A stretch of DNA of 64,000 nt from Anaerocolumna chitinilytica (GCF_014218355.1 NZ_AP023368.1:4589501-4653500), one strand, 5' to 3'. Counted from the first letter of the stretch, positions 25,540-34,957 are shown. Notes: generated from the sequence alone by a model not told the origin. Program-made: numbers and translations.

Positions 25540-27297
25540 TTATCTTGCATTATAGCGATCCAGGGCTGTCTGCCATAACTGAACAAATTCATCAAGCCCC
25601 TGTGTCTTTGCTTTTTGGAGGAATTCATCATATGCACTTACAGGTAACTGACCCATTACAATTTTAGCAAAATACTCATTTCTTAAAGTTGAAAGAATCG
25701 TACCAAGCTCGCCTTCTCTTGAACTCTCATCAGCGGTAAAACTTACAGGAGGCATGGTCATGGAATCATCGGTATTCGAAGTCCAGTATTCACGAATCTT
25801 ACCTGAATAACTTCCCTTTGCTGTAATTAAAGGATTGGAGTTATGCTCGTCACGGATATTAGCAAAAGAGTGTATACGATATTTCCAAATCAAGTTGGAT
25901 AACGGCTGTCCATCCGGGTCATTATACATAAGACCGTCCTCCGGGAAATAAGGCAATCCCTTATCGTTAATTAAATGAACATCTCCGTAAGAACCATAAT
26001 TGTAGATTTCCCAGCCTTTCTTTGTAAATGCAAAATCAAGGAATGCAGTGGCTGCTTCTACGTTGTCACACTGAGTAGTAATAGCTGCAATAGTACCGGT
26101 GGATTTAAAGTTTTTATAGGTCTGCTGAGGTTTATCCCCTTTATTTAATACGGGATTTAACGCTCCTACGAAATCAATGTTATTGTCCTGTTTCCAGTAT
26201 CCCCACATAGTATCAGGTGAATCCATCATAACCGCACAGTCAGGAGAAGCCGCTTCTGCCATTCTCTGATTAAAGTCAGCAGTAGCCCAGTCTTTATTAA
26301 AGAGTCCTTCCTTATTCCACTGCTGCATCATTGTCAGATAATCTTTGGCTCCAGCTGCTGCAGGTCCCCAGGCTGCCTTACCATCTTTGTCAACATACAT
26401 CCAATCCCAAACATTATATGCACCGTTTAAAATTCCGGTAAAAATCTGTCCATATGTAGAACCATAGTTTAAAGGCTGATCATAGCCTGCCTTTTTACAA
26501 GCTAACAGGAAGTTATGCCATTCGTCAATTGTTTCAGGCACTGCAAGTCCGGTTTTATCTAATGCTTCCTGTTTAATTAACATACCAAACCAGCACCATT
26601 CATTATAAGGAGCCAAGCCATATACAGCACCTATGGTTCCATCATCCAGTACGGAAGTAACACGTCTTTCCTCATCTGAATTACGCCAAGCATTGTAGTT
26701 AGGCATGTCTTTTTCAATAATATCGTTTAATTTCATATAAGCACCATCTGCAACACCTGCTGCAATACCGCCGGTATATCTTCCGGCATCTACGATAATA
26801 TCAGGAAGTTCTCCTGAGGCTATCATAAGATTAAAATTCGTTGTCTCTTCTCCAAGGGGCGGTACGATAAAATTAATCTTAATGCCGGTTAACTTCTCCA
26901 CCTGCGCAAATGTCTTCTGGTTATTCAGGTCATCGCATACGGAAGCCAGAATAGAATTGGAAGGCATCCAGACATCCAGAGTTGCATCCATCGGATAGGC
27001 TGAATAATCATTTGGTATCTTTGTATCAAAAACATCTCCCAGATAACTGTCCTCCAGTGTATCATTTACCATGGCTTTTTCTTCGTCGGTGGGAGCAGTA
27101 TTCCCGGCGATACCGGCAGCCAATGGGTTTGCCTCAGCTGTAGCCGTAGGTTCTGCCTCTTTTGTTGCTTCTGCACCGGAATTATTGCTTGTATTTTTAT
27201 TTACAGCAGTATTCTTGCTGCTGCATCCTGAAAGCATTGTAAATAGGAATATAACAACTAATAAACAGCTAAGCAGTTTCTTATGCCTTACCTTCAT
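25540..27297 (-). CDS. LplA-type extracellular solute-binding lipoprotein
   Basis: Lipid-anchored family 1 binding protein of about 585 residues. The signal peptide ends in MLSGC (lipobox). A low-complexity Asn/Ala/Thr/Glu linker follows, then the binding domain (LDVWMPSNSILASVCDDLNN). The ATG at 27295-27297 is chosen because GAGGAGG lies 10 nt upstream; a longer TTG frame runs through that site. It should capture oligosaccharides for the two permeases downstream. The mature length and LplA-like features indicate a ligand larger than a monosaccharide. Confidence 0.87.
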   Translation of the reverse strand: MKVRHKKLLSCLLVVIFLFTMLSGCSSKNTAVNKNTSNNSGAEATKEAEPTATAEANPLAAGIAGNTAPTDEEKAMVNDTLEDSYLGDVFDTKIPNDYSAYPMDATLDVWMPSNSILASVCDDLNNQKTFAQVEKLTGIKINFIVPPLGEETTNFNLMIASGELPDIIVDAGRYTGGIAAGVADGAYMKLNDIIEKDMPNYNAWRNSDEERRVTSVLDDGTIGAVYGLAPYNEWCWFGMLIKQEALDKTGLAVPETIDEWHNFLLACKKAGYDQPLNYGSTYGQIFTGILNGAYNVWDWMYVDKDGKAAWGPAAAGAKDYLTMMQQWNKEGLFNKDWATADFNQRMAEAASPDCAVMMDSPDTMWGYWKQDNNIDFVGALNPVLNKGDKPQQTYKNFKSTGTIAAITTQCDNVEAATAFLDFAFTKKGWEIYNYGSYGDVHLINDKGLPYFPEDGLMYNDPDGQPLSNLIWKYRIHSFANIRDEHNSNPLITAKGSYSGKIREYWTSNTDDSMTMPPVSFTADESSREGELGTILSTLRNEYFAKIVMGQLPVSAYDEFLQKAKTQGLDEFVQLWQTALDRYNAR

Positions 27298-27395
27298 AAT
27301 AAAATTACCTCCTCTGATTTTCAATGAACTTACTCTTCGTTAAAATCCAAATCACCTAGGACAGAAGCTTTCTGTCTTATAGGCCTTGTCTTGCC

Positions 27396-28361
27396 TTAGG
27401 GTTCCACTTCCTCGTCTTCACTGCTGTCCATCTGGACACTCATAACGATACCCTGGGCAAAATCCCCAAATTTTTCTCCGAACAAATTCATTCCCCCAAG
27501 ATTTTTAGCATCAGGCTTTACACCGATTTTAAAGCTGATAAAAAAGTCATCGCAGATACCAAGAGTATCTATGGTCTCGTCAGACGTCTTTAACAGATCA
27601 TCAAAACAGCCCTGGCCATTAATCGTAACAGTCTTTAAAATCCCATATTGTGTCATGGTATCACTCCACCATTCCGGATTTAAATGCCCTCTTCTGCCTC
27701 CAAAATCTCCTTTGGAATAAATCGTCGCAATCTCCCTCTCATTAACCCACACGGTTATATCGGAAGGCCAGTCATTCTGATATCCTGGTGCTTCCGAGCA
27801 GACTTCAAAAGAAAAGGACAATTCTTTTACCTTGCTCTTCTTCAACATATAGTTCGGAAAACGGTATTCCAGATATCCTGACATAAACCAGATGAGCTGA
27901 GCTTCATGTCTGTTCTGAGCATAGAAACCATATGGGGAGTCTTCCACCCCAAGATAAGAACGTTCGCTGATAATACCGCAGTTCTCATTGATCATACAAT
28001 TATAATAATTACCGATTCCCATGGGAAAGTGATATACTTTAATGTTATCCCTGTCCATCTTATGACGGAACGCATTAAAGTATATATCTTCAAATGCGAT
28101 TCCGCATACCTTCTGCGCCCCTCTTACTCCCGGTTGCTCTGTTGCCGTTATCATACCGGCTTCTTCTAACACCTTCACATGTAATGCTGCAGATGATAAC
28201 GGAATTTGAAAAGTACTAGCAATTTCACTGATATTTACTGACTTGTCTATTAGAAGCTGTAAGATATCAAGTCTTATATCAGATGAAAGTGCCTTTCCCA
28301 CCAGTACAATCTTTTCTTTGTTATCAAAGTCAAGAGCAATCCTTTTCTTCTTGATCTTCAA
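27396..28361 (-). CDS. ArsR-type winged-helix regulator with large C-terminal domain
   Basis: Transcription regulator of 321 residues. The N-terminal winged helix (KALSSDIRLDILQLLIDKSV, then NISEIASTFQIPLSSAALHV, ending KVLEEAGMI) is ArsR-like. Typical ArsR proteins are about 100 residues; here some 230 residues follow with no cysteine metal-site pattern but many aromatic and acidic residues, perhaps a ligand-binding beta-domain. The start is TTG at 28359-28361, with GGAGGA 6 nt upstream; an ATG at 28397 lies further upstream with no good site. It heads the LplABC operon and probably regulates it in response to sugar. A promoter and an inverted repeat lie just upstream. Confidence 0.75.
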   Translation of the reverse strand: MKIKKKRIALDFDNKEKIVLVGKALSSDIRLDILQLLIDKSVNISEIASTFQIPLSSAALHVKVLEEAGMITATEQPGVRGAQKVCGIAFEDIYFNAFRHKMDRDNIKVYHFPMGIGNYYNCMINENCGIISERSYLGVEDSPYGFYAQNRHEAQLIWFMSGYLEYRFPNYMLKKSKVKELSFSFEVCSEAPGYQNDWPSDITVWVNEREIATIYSKGDFGGRRGHLNPEWWSDTMTQYGILKTVTINGQGCFDDLLKTSDETIDTLGICDDFFISFKIGVKPDAKNLGGMNLFGEKFGDFAQGIVMSVQMDSSEDEEVEP

Positions 28362-28383
28362 ATAAACTCCTCCTTTCTTGATT

Positions 28384-28402
28384 ATTACATTATTCATGTA
28401 AT
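28384..28402. promoter_or_regulatory. Inverted repeat in the leader of the ArsR-type regulator gene (possible operator)
   Basis: ATTACAT (28384-28390) and ATGTAAT (28396-28402) are perfect inverted arms with a 5-nt spacer. The repeat lies about 15-30 nt downstream of the expected transcript start and upstream of the ribosome site, a position suited to autoregulation. Confidence 0.4.
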
Positions 28403-28422
28403 TTAACGTCTCTCATGTTTTT

Positions 28423-28451
28423 AATATAACACTCTTATATCATATAGTCAA
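28423..28451 (-). promoter_or_regulatory. Sigma-A promoter of the regulator-LplABC operon
   Basis: Minus-strand -35 TTGACT (28446-28451), 17-nt spacer, -10 TATATT (28423-28428). Confidence 0.65.
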
Positions 28452-28821
28452 TGCATTTATTACAATTTTTATGTTACATTTATATTATTCATTATCACTT
28501 ATATAATTGGATTGTTTTTCTATGTTTTCATGTTTTTATTATTAAAAGGTAATACTGCACAAATTATTTTCTATTTATTTGGTAATATTTTGTATGGTAA
28601 TCTAGTTGATTTTATTGTAAGTTTATTTATGACAAGCTCCACAGAAAATACTGTATTAGCTTTATTACAGTTTTTTTGTTGTAATTTACGTCTTTCTCAT
28701 AAGATAAACCTACAATTCTGTTGGAGCTTGTAAAATTGCCAAGATAATTTAAGTTTGTGTCTGCGCTGCAACCACAAACTAGAGGTAAACAGCAGCGTAG
28801 AAATGAGGTAAGTACTGCAAT
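28452..28821. other. AT-rich divergent spacer with inverted repeat
   Basis: Non-coding stretch between the regulator operon and the GH43 lipoprotein gene. It holds an inverted repeat, ACAAGCTCCA (28632-28641) and TGGAGCTTGT (28722-28731), spaced by 80 nt. A weak plus-strand promoter lies at TTGGAG (28721-28726) with a 16-nt spacer to GATAAT (28743-28748). A short leader hairpin GCGCTGC/GCAGCGT precedes the GH43 start. An open frame here (28512-28733) lacks a ribosome site and a coding-like composition. Confidence 0.4.
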
Positions 28822-30297
28822 ATGAAGAAACTATGCAGAAAGCCTGTCCGCTTTCTGACTCTTTGTGCAATAACCTTTTTATTAGGAGGATGCAATCATA
28901 TGAAATCTTACACGACATTGGATCTAAGCCAGGAAACAAATAATCATTTTTATAAAAATGACCTGGGAATTACCCAAATCGGCGATCCATTTATCTTAAA
29001 AGCTTCCGACAATACATATTATTTATACTGTACTTCAGCTGCCAACGGGTATTATTGCTGGAAATCCAAAGACCTTGTCAATTGGTCCGGTAAAAAAATG
29101 TGCTATATCAAAAAATCAGATGCCTGGTGTGTTGATAGCTTTTGGGCTCCTGAAGTAGTAGAATATAAGAATAAATACTATATGTATTATTCTGCCAGAA
29201 GTACCGAAGGAAGCCTGCGTATTGGTATAGCTACATCCGACAAGCCGGAGGGTCCCTTTGAGGATGTTAAAAACAAGCCGCTTTTTGATTTCGGCTATGC
29301 TGCTATTGATGCCAATGTTCTGATAGATGATGACGGTTCGAAGTATCTCTATTTCTCTAGAGACTGTTCTGAAAATGACATTGGCGGTATTAACAAGAGT
29401 GAAATTTATGGAGTTCGTCTTAATGAAGATATGCTATCCTTAAAAGGTGAGCCTGAACTTCTGCTTACTCCTACTCAAAAATGGGAAAAATCCTCCGTAA
29501 ATCCCCTATGGAACGAAGGACCTGAAGTCATTAAGCATAACAATATCTATTATCTGTCCTATTCAGCCAATTGTTATGCCAGTTCCTCCTACTCTGTAGG
29601 CTATGCCACCAGCTCTTCTCCATTAGGGCCTTTTGAAAAATCAGAAAAAAATCCAATTCTGACCTCCGGTACCTCCACAACCATATCAGGTCCAGGACAC
29701 CACAGCTTTACCGTTTCTCCTGATGGTACAGAGATTTGGATGGCATATCATACACATACCGATCCAAAGACCGGCGGAGGTAATCGCAAGTTAAATATCG
29801 ACAGAGTTCTCTTTACAGATAAGGGTGAGCTCTATGTTAACGGACCCACCCTTTGTTATTTACCCATCCCTTCGGACGGTTCCTATACCAATCTTGCAAA
29901 GGAAGCTCATATCAGCTCCAATGTAAGCACCCCCCATCTGCTGACAGATGGTATCTTCACCCTGCATCAAAAGAATTCCATCTATGACAGTACCATACCG
30001 ATATCAGGTGAAGAAGCAACTGCAACAATTACCCTGGAATTTAAGGAACCGGTAAAAGTATCCGATATCCTTGTCTACAAAGGAGTTACAAAAGGTCAGG
30101 AATTCCAGAAGGTCAAAGCAATCCTTGATGACCATTATCAGACAGAAGAATATACTATGGCTGAAGATACGGATGAGCGTGCCGCTATCTTAAGCTTTAA
30201 GGAACAAACCGTCAAAAAGGTTCAGTTGATACTTACACCAAAAAATCCAACAAAGAACCTTTCTCTGTCGGAAATCATGCTCTTAAGACAGAATTAA
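28822..30297 (+). CDS. GH43 glycosidase lipoprotein with C-terminal carbohydrate-binding-like domain
   Basis: Surface-anchored glycoside hydrolase family 43 enzyme (arabinofuranosidase/arabinanase/xylosidase group) of 491 residues. The lipobox LLGGC places lipidated Cys24 on the outer face. The three GH43 carboxylates are visible: Asp55 (IGDPFIL, base), Asp163 (AAIDANVLIDDDG) and Glu232 (NEGPEVIKHNN, acid). Residues about 355-490 form a beta-sandwich resembling an F5/8 type C (CBM32-like) module. It would trim arabinose-containing polymers at the surface for the neighbouring importer, and it lies upstream of the GH2 and second GH43 genes. The exact linkage is unknown. Confidence 0.88.
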   Translation: MKKLCRKPVRFLTLCAITFLLGGCNHMKSYTTLDLSQETNNHFYKNDLGITQIGDPFILKASDNTYYLYCTSAANGYYCWKSKDLVNWSGKKMCYIKKSDAWCVDSFWAPEVVEYKNKYYMYYSARSTEGSLRIGIATSDKPEGPFEDVKNKPLFDFGYAAIDANVLIDDDGSKYLYFSRDCSENDIGGINKSEIYGVRLNEDMLSLKGEPELLLTPTQKWEKSSVNPLWNEGPEVIKHNNIYYLSYSANCYASSSYSVGYATSSSPLGPFEKSEKNPILTSGTSTTISGPGHHSFTVSPDGTEIWMAYHTHTDPKTGGGNRKLNIDRVLFTDKGELYVNGPTLCYLPIPSDGSYTNLAKEAHISSNVSTPHLLTDGIFTLHQKNSIYDSTIPISGEEATATITLEFKEPVKVSDILVYKGVTKGQEFQKVKAILDDHYQTEEYTMAEDTDERAAILSFKEQTVKKVQLILTPKNPTKNLSLSEIMLLRQN

Positions 30298-30331
30298 TTG
30301 ACAATCATTTATACCTTAGGAGGTTTTATTT

Positions 30332-32146
30332 ATGCTGCGTACCGAATACCCACGTCCCCAATTTGTCCGGGAGGAATGGCAATGCCTGAACGGAACCTGG
30401 GATTTTGATTTTGATGACGGCGATGAAGCAGATAGCTGTCATTGGGAGAAAGATAACCATTCCTTATCCAGACGAATAGAGGTTCCCTTCTGCTTTGAAA
30501 GTGAGCTTAGCGGAATTAAGGATACTTCCATCCACAACAAATGCTTTTATAAGCGCACTTTTACCCTGCCGTCTGAATGGGAGGGGAAGAATATACTGCT
30601 GCACTTTGGTGCGGTGGACTACCGCTGTAAGGTTTATATTGATGAAGCTTTATGCGGTGAACATGAAGGAGGCAGTTCTGCCTTTTCTTTTGATATAACC
30701 CACTGCCTGAAGAAATCCGTTACGGAGCATAGTCTTTCTGTCTTCGCAGAGGACCCTGCCACTGATGAGACCATCCCTAGAGGAAAGCAGTTCTGGGAAG
30801 AAAAAAGCGCCGGCATCTGGTATACCAGGACCTCCGGCATCTGGCAGACAGTATGGCTAGAACCTGTCGACCCCGTAAATATAACCAGACTTAAGATGAC
30901 CCCTGATTTTGACCAGGATATCCTTAACCTTGAATGCACTTTTAGTAAGCTCGTTCCCAATATGTCCTTAGAGGTAACAATTTTCTTTAAAGAAGAGCTT
31001 ATTTGCAAGGATACCTATTCCGTTAGCAGTAATACCATATTTAAAAGGAGCATCCATCTGGCCGGAGATAAAATATTTCACACCAACAGCCATAGTGCCA
31101 GCCGCTCCTGGACCCCGGAAAATCCTGCTCTTTATGACATCCGTTTAACCTTAGTCTCTGATAAAGGAATTCACGACTGTGTTAGCAGCTATTTCGGTAT
31201 GCGTAAGATACATATCGAGAACGGAATGGTGTACTTAAATAACTATCCCTATTATCTTAAGCTGGTACTTGATCAGGGTTACTGGCCCGAAGGTATTCTG
31301 ACAGCTCCCAATGACGAAGCTTTCCAATATGATATTAAAATCATGAAAGAAATGGGCTTTAACGGCTGCAGAAAGCATCAGAAAACAGAGGATCCAAGAT
31401 TTTTATACTGGTCTGACAAATTAGGATATCTGGTGTGGGAAGAAATTGCTGCTGCCTGCCTTTTTACTGATAAATCCGTTATGCGCTATATCAGAGAATG
31501 GATGGAAGTTGTGGAAAGAGATTATAACCATCCTTCTATCGTTGCCTGGGTACCCTTTAATGAAAGCTGGGCAGTCCCAGGTATCGGCCGCAACACCCTT
31601 CAGCAGGATTACACCGTTTCTCTGTACCATATGCTAAAGGCATTGGACCCTACAAGGCTGGTAGTCAATAATGACGGCTGGGAACAGACCAAAACGGATA
31701 TCTGTGCCATTCATAACTATTCCCATGGAACACCAAGGGAGCCCGGTAAACAAGATACCTTTAAGAGATTTACATCAGATCTTAACCTTTTACTCTCTCC
31801 CTACTCAGCAGGAAGAAATATCTTTGCTCCTCCATACAAGTATGAGGGTCAGCCAATTCTTATAACTGAATGCGGCGGAATTCATTATAACAATTCCGAA
31901 CAAGGCAGCTGGGGTTATACCAATGCAGACAGCGAAGAAGATTTCTTACAGCAATATGGCTTTGTTATTGATAATATCATGCAGTCGGATTATATATACG
32001 GATTTTGTTATACCCAGTTATCGGATGTAGAACAGGAAACCAACGGTCTCCTTACCTATAAAAGAGAGCCCAAGTGTGCTCCCGAGAAAATAAAAGCGAT
32101 TAACAACCAATACCGTCACAATATTGCTATTATACCAGAAAAGTAA
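30332..32146 (+). CDS. GH2 beta-glycosidase (beta-galactosidase/glucuronidase family)
   Basis: Cytoplasmic glycoside hydrolase family 2 enzyme of 604 residues with no signal peptide. An N-terminal jelly-roll sugar-binding domain (about 10-180) and an Ig-like domain lead to the TIM barrel. The acid/base Glu lies in VAWVPFNESW and the nucleophile in ILITECGGIH. The short form without the LacZ C-terminal domain fits intracellular cleavage of imported oligosaccharides, such as beta-galactosyl or alpha-L-arabinopyranosyl ends of plant glycans. AGGAGG precedes the ATG by 9 nt, and the gene follows the GH43 lipoprotein gene by 34 nt. Confidence 0.87.
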   Translation: MLRTEYPRPQFVREEWQCLNGTWDFDFDDGDEADSCHWEKDNHSLSRRIEVPFCFESELSGIKDTSIHNKCFYKRTFTLPSEWEGKNILLHFGAVDYRCKVYIDEALCGEHEGGSSAFSFDITHCLKKSVTEHSLSVFAEDPATDETIPRGKQFWEEKSAGIWYTRTSGIWQTVWLEPVDPVNITRLKMTPDFDQDILNLECTFSKLVPNMSLEVTIFFKEELICKDTYSVSSNTIFKRSIHLAGDKIFHTNSHSASRSWTPENPALYDIRLTLVSDKGIHDCVSSYFGMRKIHIENGMVYLNNYPYYLKLVLDQGYWPEGILTAPNDEAFQYDIKIMKEMGFNGCRKHQKTEDPRFLYWSDKLGYLVWEEIAAACLFTDKSVMRYIREWMEVVERDYNHPSIVAWVPFNESWAVPGIGRNTLQQDYTVSLYHMLKALDPTRLVVNNDGWEQTKTDICAIHNYSHGTPREPGKQDTFKRFTSDLNLLLSPYSAGRNIFAPPYKYEGQPILITECGGIHYNNSEQGSWGYTNADSEEDFLQQYGFVIDNIMQSDYIYGFCYTQLSDVEQETNGLLTYKREPKCAPEKIKAINNQYRHNIAIIPEK

Positions 32147-32155
32147 ACAATTATT

Positions 32156-32187
32156 CTTACCTGAAAAATCAAGATTTTTCAGGTAAG
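32156..32187. repeat. Perfect 15-bp hairpin after the GH2 gene
   Basis: The arms 32156-32170 (CTTACCTGAAAAATC) and 32173-32187 are exact inverted copies separated by AA. No T-run follows, so it is not a classical terminator; it may block 3' exonucleases or mark an mRNA processing point between the GH2 and GH43 genes. Confidence 0.6.
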
Positions 32188-32199
32188 AAATCATAATAT

Positions 32200-32234
32200 G
32201 ATTCTAGAATAATCATAAGTATTCTTCTAGAATC
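32200..32234. repeat. Inverted repeat with paired TTCTAGAA boxes
   Basis: GATTCTAGAA (32200-32209) and TTCTAGAATC (32225-32234) are perfect inverted arms around 15 nt; each box is itself palindromic. It lies 50 nt before the second GH43 start and could be an operator (two half-sites spaced about two helical turns) or a leader hairpin. Confidence 0.45.
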
Positions 32235-32283
32235 ATTTGCTTATATGGAATCTATTATAAAACAGAAATCAGGAGGCTTGTCT

Positions 32284-33666
32284 ATGAACTGGATAGTTAT
32301 AAAGGAAGAAAATATTGATGGAACAAACTTCACACTTCAGGCAGAAGGAGAAGTTTCTGCCTTAGAAGATTGGTGGGGTATTCAGTTTTTAGCAGATTCT
32401 GCTTCACCAGATACATCGGGCTATCTCTTTCGTTTAACAGGAGAAGGCTGTAGCGAACTTCTTCTGCTATCCGAAAAAACAGAAGCACATATCCTTCAAA
32501 GGAGAAAAACCGGTTCGATTATACCGGACCATCCTTACCGAATTACCATTGAGAAAAAGGACAATATTTTCACTGGTTTTCTTGAGGATGCTTTAAGAGC
32601 TTCCTCTGCTTCTCTTTGGCCTTTATTCGAACTCCCGCTGCCAGCTGTATCCGGCAACCTTGCTGCGCTGGTTATTGCTCCACATACAGAAGCTCCGGGA
32701 AAGAACGAGAAACCATTGTGCCATAATTTTCATATTTGTTCTCTTCCTTGCTCTGAGCCTGCTATGCCATCGGTTCCCCAATACCAGAATCCAATATTAA
32801 ACGGTTATGCAGACCCCGATATTCTATTCTACCAGGGAACTTACTACCTGTATGCAACTTCATCCACTATGCCCGTGGGATTCGAAGCCTACCAATCAAA
32901 AGATTTAGTGAACTGGGAATACAGCGGCAGAATTATGGAAGAAGCCTGGGGTCAGAAACGGTGGTATTGGGCCCCCGGAATTATTGAAAAAGGCGGTAAA
33001 TTTTATCTGCTGGCCTCCGTTAACGAGCACCTTGGCATCGCCGTCAGCACTTCCCCGGTGGGGCCCTTTATACCGGAACCGGATTACCTTTTTGATAAAA
33101 GTATTGATGGTCATTTTTTCCTGGACGAGGATGGCTCTCTTTATATTTACTACGTTTCCTGGAGGGAGGGCAAGACCTACGCCATATATGCCATGAAAAT
33201 GGAAGATGATTGTGTAACCCCCATTCTGAGGACAGAAACACTGGTTATAAAAGCTGATGAAGAATGGGAACAGCAGCAAGCTCCGGTGGCAGAAGCCCCT
33301 TATGTCATAAAACACAGGGGTAAATATTACCTAACCTATTCCGGCAGTCATTTTGAAAGTAAAGGCTATGCTGTTGGTTATGCCGTTTCGGATAGTCCTC
33401 TCGGCCCCTTTGTAAAATATGAGGGCAACCCAATCCTCTCCCACCATTACCTGGCTCACGGCCCCGGACACCATTGCCTCGTGAAGGCACCCCTTAGCGA
33501 AGATATCTTCATTATATACCATACCCATCATAACACCGAAGCCGTCCAACCGCGAAATATCTGTATCGACCGTATCCGTTTTGTTCCGGAGGAAGGAAAA
33601 GAAGACAGATTAGAGGTATATGGTCCCACCGTCACACCTCAGCCTTATCCTTTTCCTATTAATTAG
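32284..33666 (+). CDS. Cytoplasmic GH43 glycosidase with N-terminal accessory domain
   Basis: Glycoside hydrolase family 43 protein of 460 residues without a signal peptide. Residues 1-155 form an uncharacterised beta-rich domain resembling the concanavalin-like accessory modules of this family. The catalytic propeller begins at NPILNGYADPDIL (base Asp), with Asp in SIDGHFFLDEDG and the acid Glu in VAEAPYVIKHRGKYYL. The ATG at 32284 is chosen for its AGGAGG site 7 nt upstream; the in-frame ATG at 32245 has none. It probably releases arabinose or xylose from imported oligomers. The accessory domain at the N-terminus is less usual than a C-terminal one. Confidence 0.85.
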   Translation: MNWIVIKEENIDGTNFTLQAEGEVSALEDWWGIQFLADSASPDTSGYLFRLTGEGCSELLLLSEKTEAHILQRRKTGSIIPDHPYRITIEKKDNIFTGFLEDALRASSASLWPLFELPLPAVSGNLAALVIAPHTEAPGKNEKPLCHNFHICSLPCSEPAMPSVPQYQNPILNGYADPDILFYQGTYYLYATSSTMPVGFEAYQSKDLVNWEYSGRIMEEAWGQKRWYWAPGIIEKGGKFYLLASVNEHLGIAVSTSPVGPFIPEPDYLFDKSIDGHFFLDEDGSLYIYYVSWREGKTYAIYAMKMEDDCVTPILRTETLVIKADEEWEQQQAPVAEAPYVIKHRGKYYLTYSGSHFESKGYAVGYAVSDSPLGPFVKYEGNPILSHHYLAHGPGHHCLVKAPLSEDIFIIYHTHHNTEAVQPRNICIDRIRFVPEEGKEDRLEVYGPTVTPQPYPFPIN

Positions 33667-33702
33667 TATCAGTAACAAAATAACCTCTAATTCGTCCAGA
33701 AT

Positions 33703-33731
33703 TTGACTTCTCCGCCAAAAAGGATTACTAT
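33703..33731 (+). promoter_or_regulatory. Possible promoter of the amidohydrolase gene
   Basis: -35 TTGACT (33703-33708), 17-nt spacer, -10 TACTAT (33726-33731), 34 nt before the ATG. Confidence 0.4.
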
Positions 33732-33764
33732 ACTACAGAAGAATAAACCTGGAGGAAAAACATT

Positions 33765-34934
33765 ATGGAAGCTTTGTTAGTTAAAGGCGGTCTGGTACAT
33801 GATGCCGTTCACGAAATTCCCTACATAGCAGACATCTTAGCCATAGATGGGAAAATTAAATTAATACAACCGGATATACTTCCTGAAGAAGGCATGGAGG
33901 TAATTGATGCCACAGGCTTATGGGTATACCCGGGTCTGGTAGATGCCCATTCCCATATCGGCCTGGATGGCTACGGAATCGGCTTTGAAGGACAAGATTA
34001 CAATGAGATGAATGATATCTTAACACCCCATCTGAGGGCCATTGATGGTATCAATCCTATGGATCCGACCTTTATGCAAGCGGTTTTAGGGGGTGTAACA
34101 ACTGCAGCAACAGGCCCTGGAAGTTCTAATGTATTAGGAGGGACCTTTACAGCCATCAAGCTGCATGGCTCCAGAGTCGACAAGATGGTGATCAAAGAAA
34201 AGATAGCTATGAAATGTGCTTTCGGTGAGAATCCTAAAAGGGTATACAAAGACAAAAACAACTATTCCCGTATGTCTACTGCCGCAAAGCTTAGAGAAAC
34301 TCTTTATCAGGCAAAGGAATATCTGGAGAAGTTAAATTCCGCCGGCGATGACCTAAGTAAAAGGCCGGCTTTTAATATGAAACTGGAAGCTCTTATTCCG
34401 GTACTTAACCGCGAAATCCCATTAAAAGCTCATGCGCACAGAGCAGATGATATCTTTACTGCAATCCGCATCGCAAAGGAATTCAACCTGAAACTTACTT
34501 TGGAGCACTGCACGGAAGGACACCTGATTGTAGAGGAATTGGCAAAGGAGGATTATCCTGTTGCTGTTGGCCCCTCCTTTGGACATGCCACTAAGTTCGA
34601 ATTGAAGAATAAGACTTTTACTACCCCTGGTATTCTGGCAAAAGCAGGACTATCAGTATCCATTATTACCGATAGCCCTGTAACTCCTCAGCAATATCTC
34701 TCCCTTTGTGCCGGGTTGGCAGTGAAATCAGGCATGGAACCTTTTGATGCCTTAAAATCTATTACCATCAATCCTGCTAAGCACATAGGTATCGAGGATA
34801 GAGTAGGTTCTCTTGAGTCCGGTAAAGATGCAGATATTGTACTTACAAATGGCAATATTATGGATTCCCTGACCAATGTAGTGAAAGTTTTTATAGACGG
34901 AAAGATAATAAAAACCGATAACTGCGGTCTGTAA
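33765..34934 (+). CDS. Metal-dependent amidohydrolase (imidazolonepropionase-like)
   Basis: Cytoplasmic member of the amidohydrolase superfamily, 389 residues. The metal-binding HxH lies in GLVDAHSHIG (about 61-70). Histidines follow in PLKAHAHRADD and LTLEHCTEGH, and the metal-binding aspartate in IITDSPVTP, in the order expected for subtype I enzymes. It is close in appearance to imidazolonepropionase-like amidohydrolases common in Clostridia, whose substrates are mostly unknown. GGAGG precedes the ATG. A 17-bp hairpin follows. It is adjacent to glycosidase genes, but a functional link is not evident. Confidence 0.85.
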   Translation: MEALLVKGGLVHDAVHEIPYIADILAIDGKIKLIQPDILPEEGMEVIDATGLWVYPGLVDAHSHIGLDGYGIGFEGQDYNEMNDILTPHLRAIDGINPMDPTFMQAVLGGVTTAATGPGSSNVLGGTFTAIKLHGSRVDKMVIKEKIAMKCAFGENPKRVYKDKNNYSRMSTAAKLRETLYQAKEYLEKLNSAGDDLSKRPAFNMKLEALIPVLNREIPLKAHAHRADDIFTAIRIAKEFNLKLTLEHCTEGHLIVEELAKEDYPVAVGPSFGHATKFELKNKTFTTPGILAKAGLSVSIITDSPVTPQQYLSLCAGLAVKSGMEPFDALKSITINPAKHIGIEDRVGSLESGKDADIVLTNGNIMDSLTNVVKVFIDGKIIKTDNCGL

Positions 34935-34957
34935 TCTCATTCCTGAATAAGCTTAAT

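Noticed and set aside
28512..28733. 73-codon open frame in the spacer upstream of the GH43 lipoprotein
   Set aside because: Dominated by phenylalanine, leucine and isoleucine codons as expected of AT-rich spacer, no ribosome site.
32905..33315. Open frame of 136 codons antisense to the second GH43
   Set aside because: Opposite strand of catalytic GH43 motifs; a shadow.
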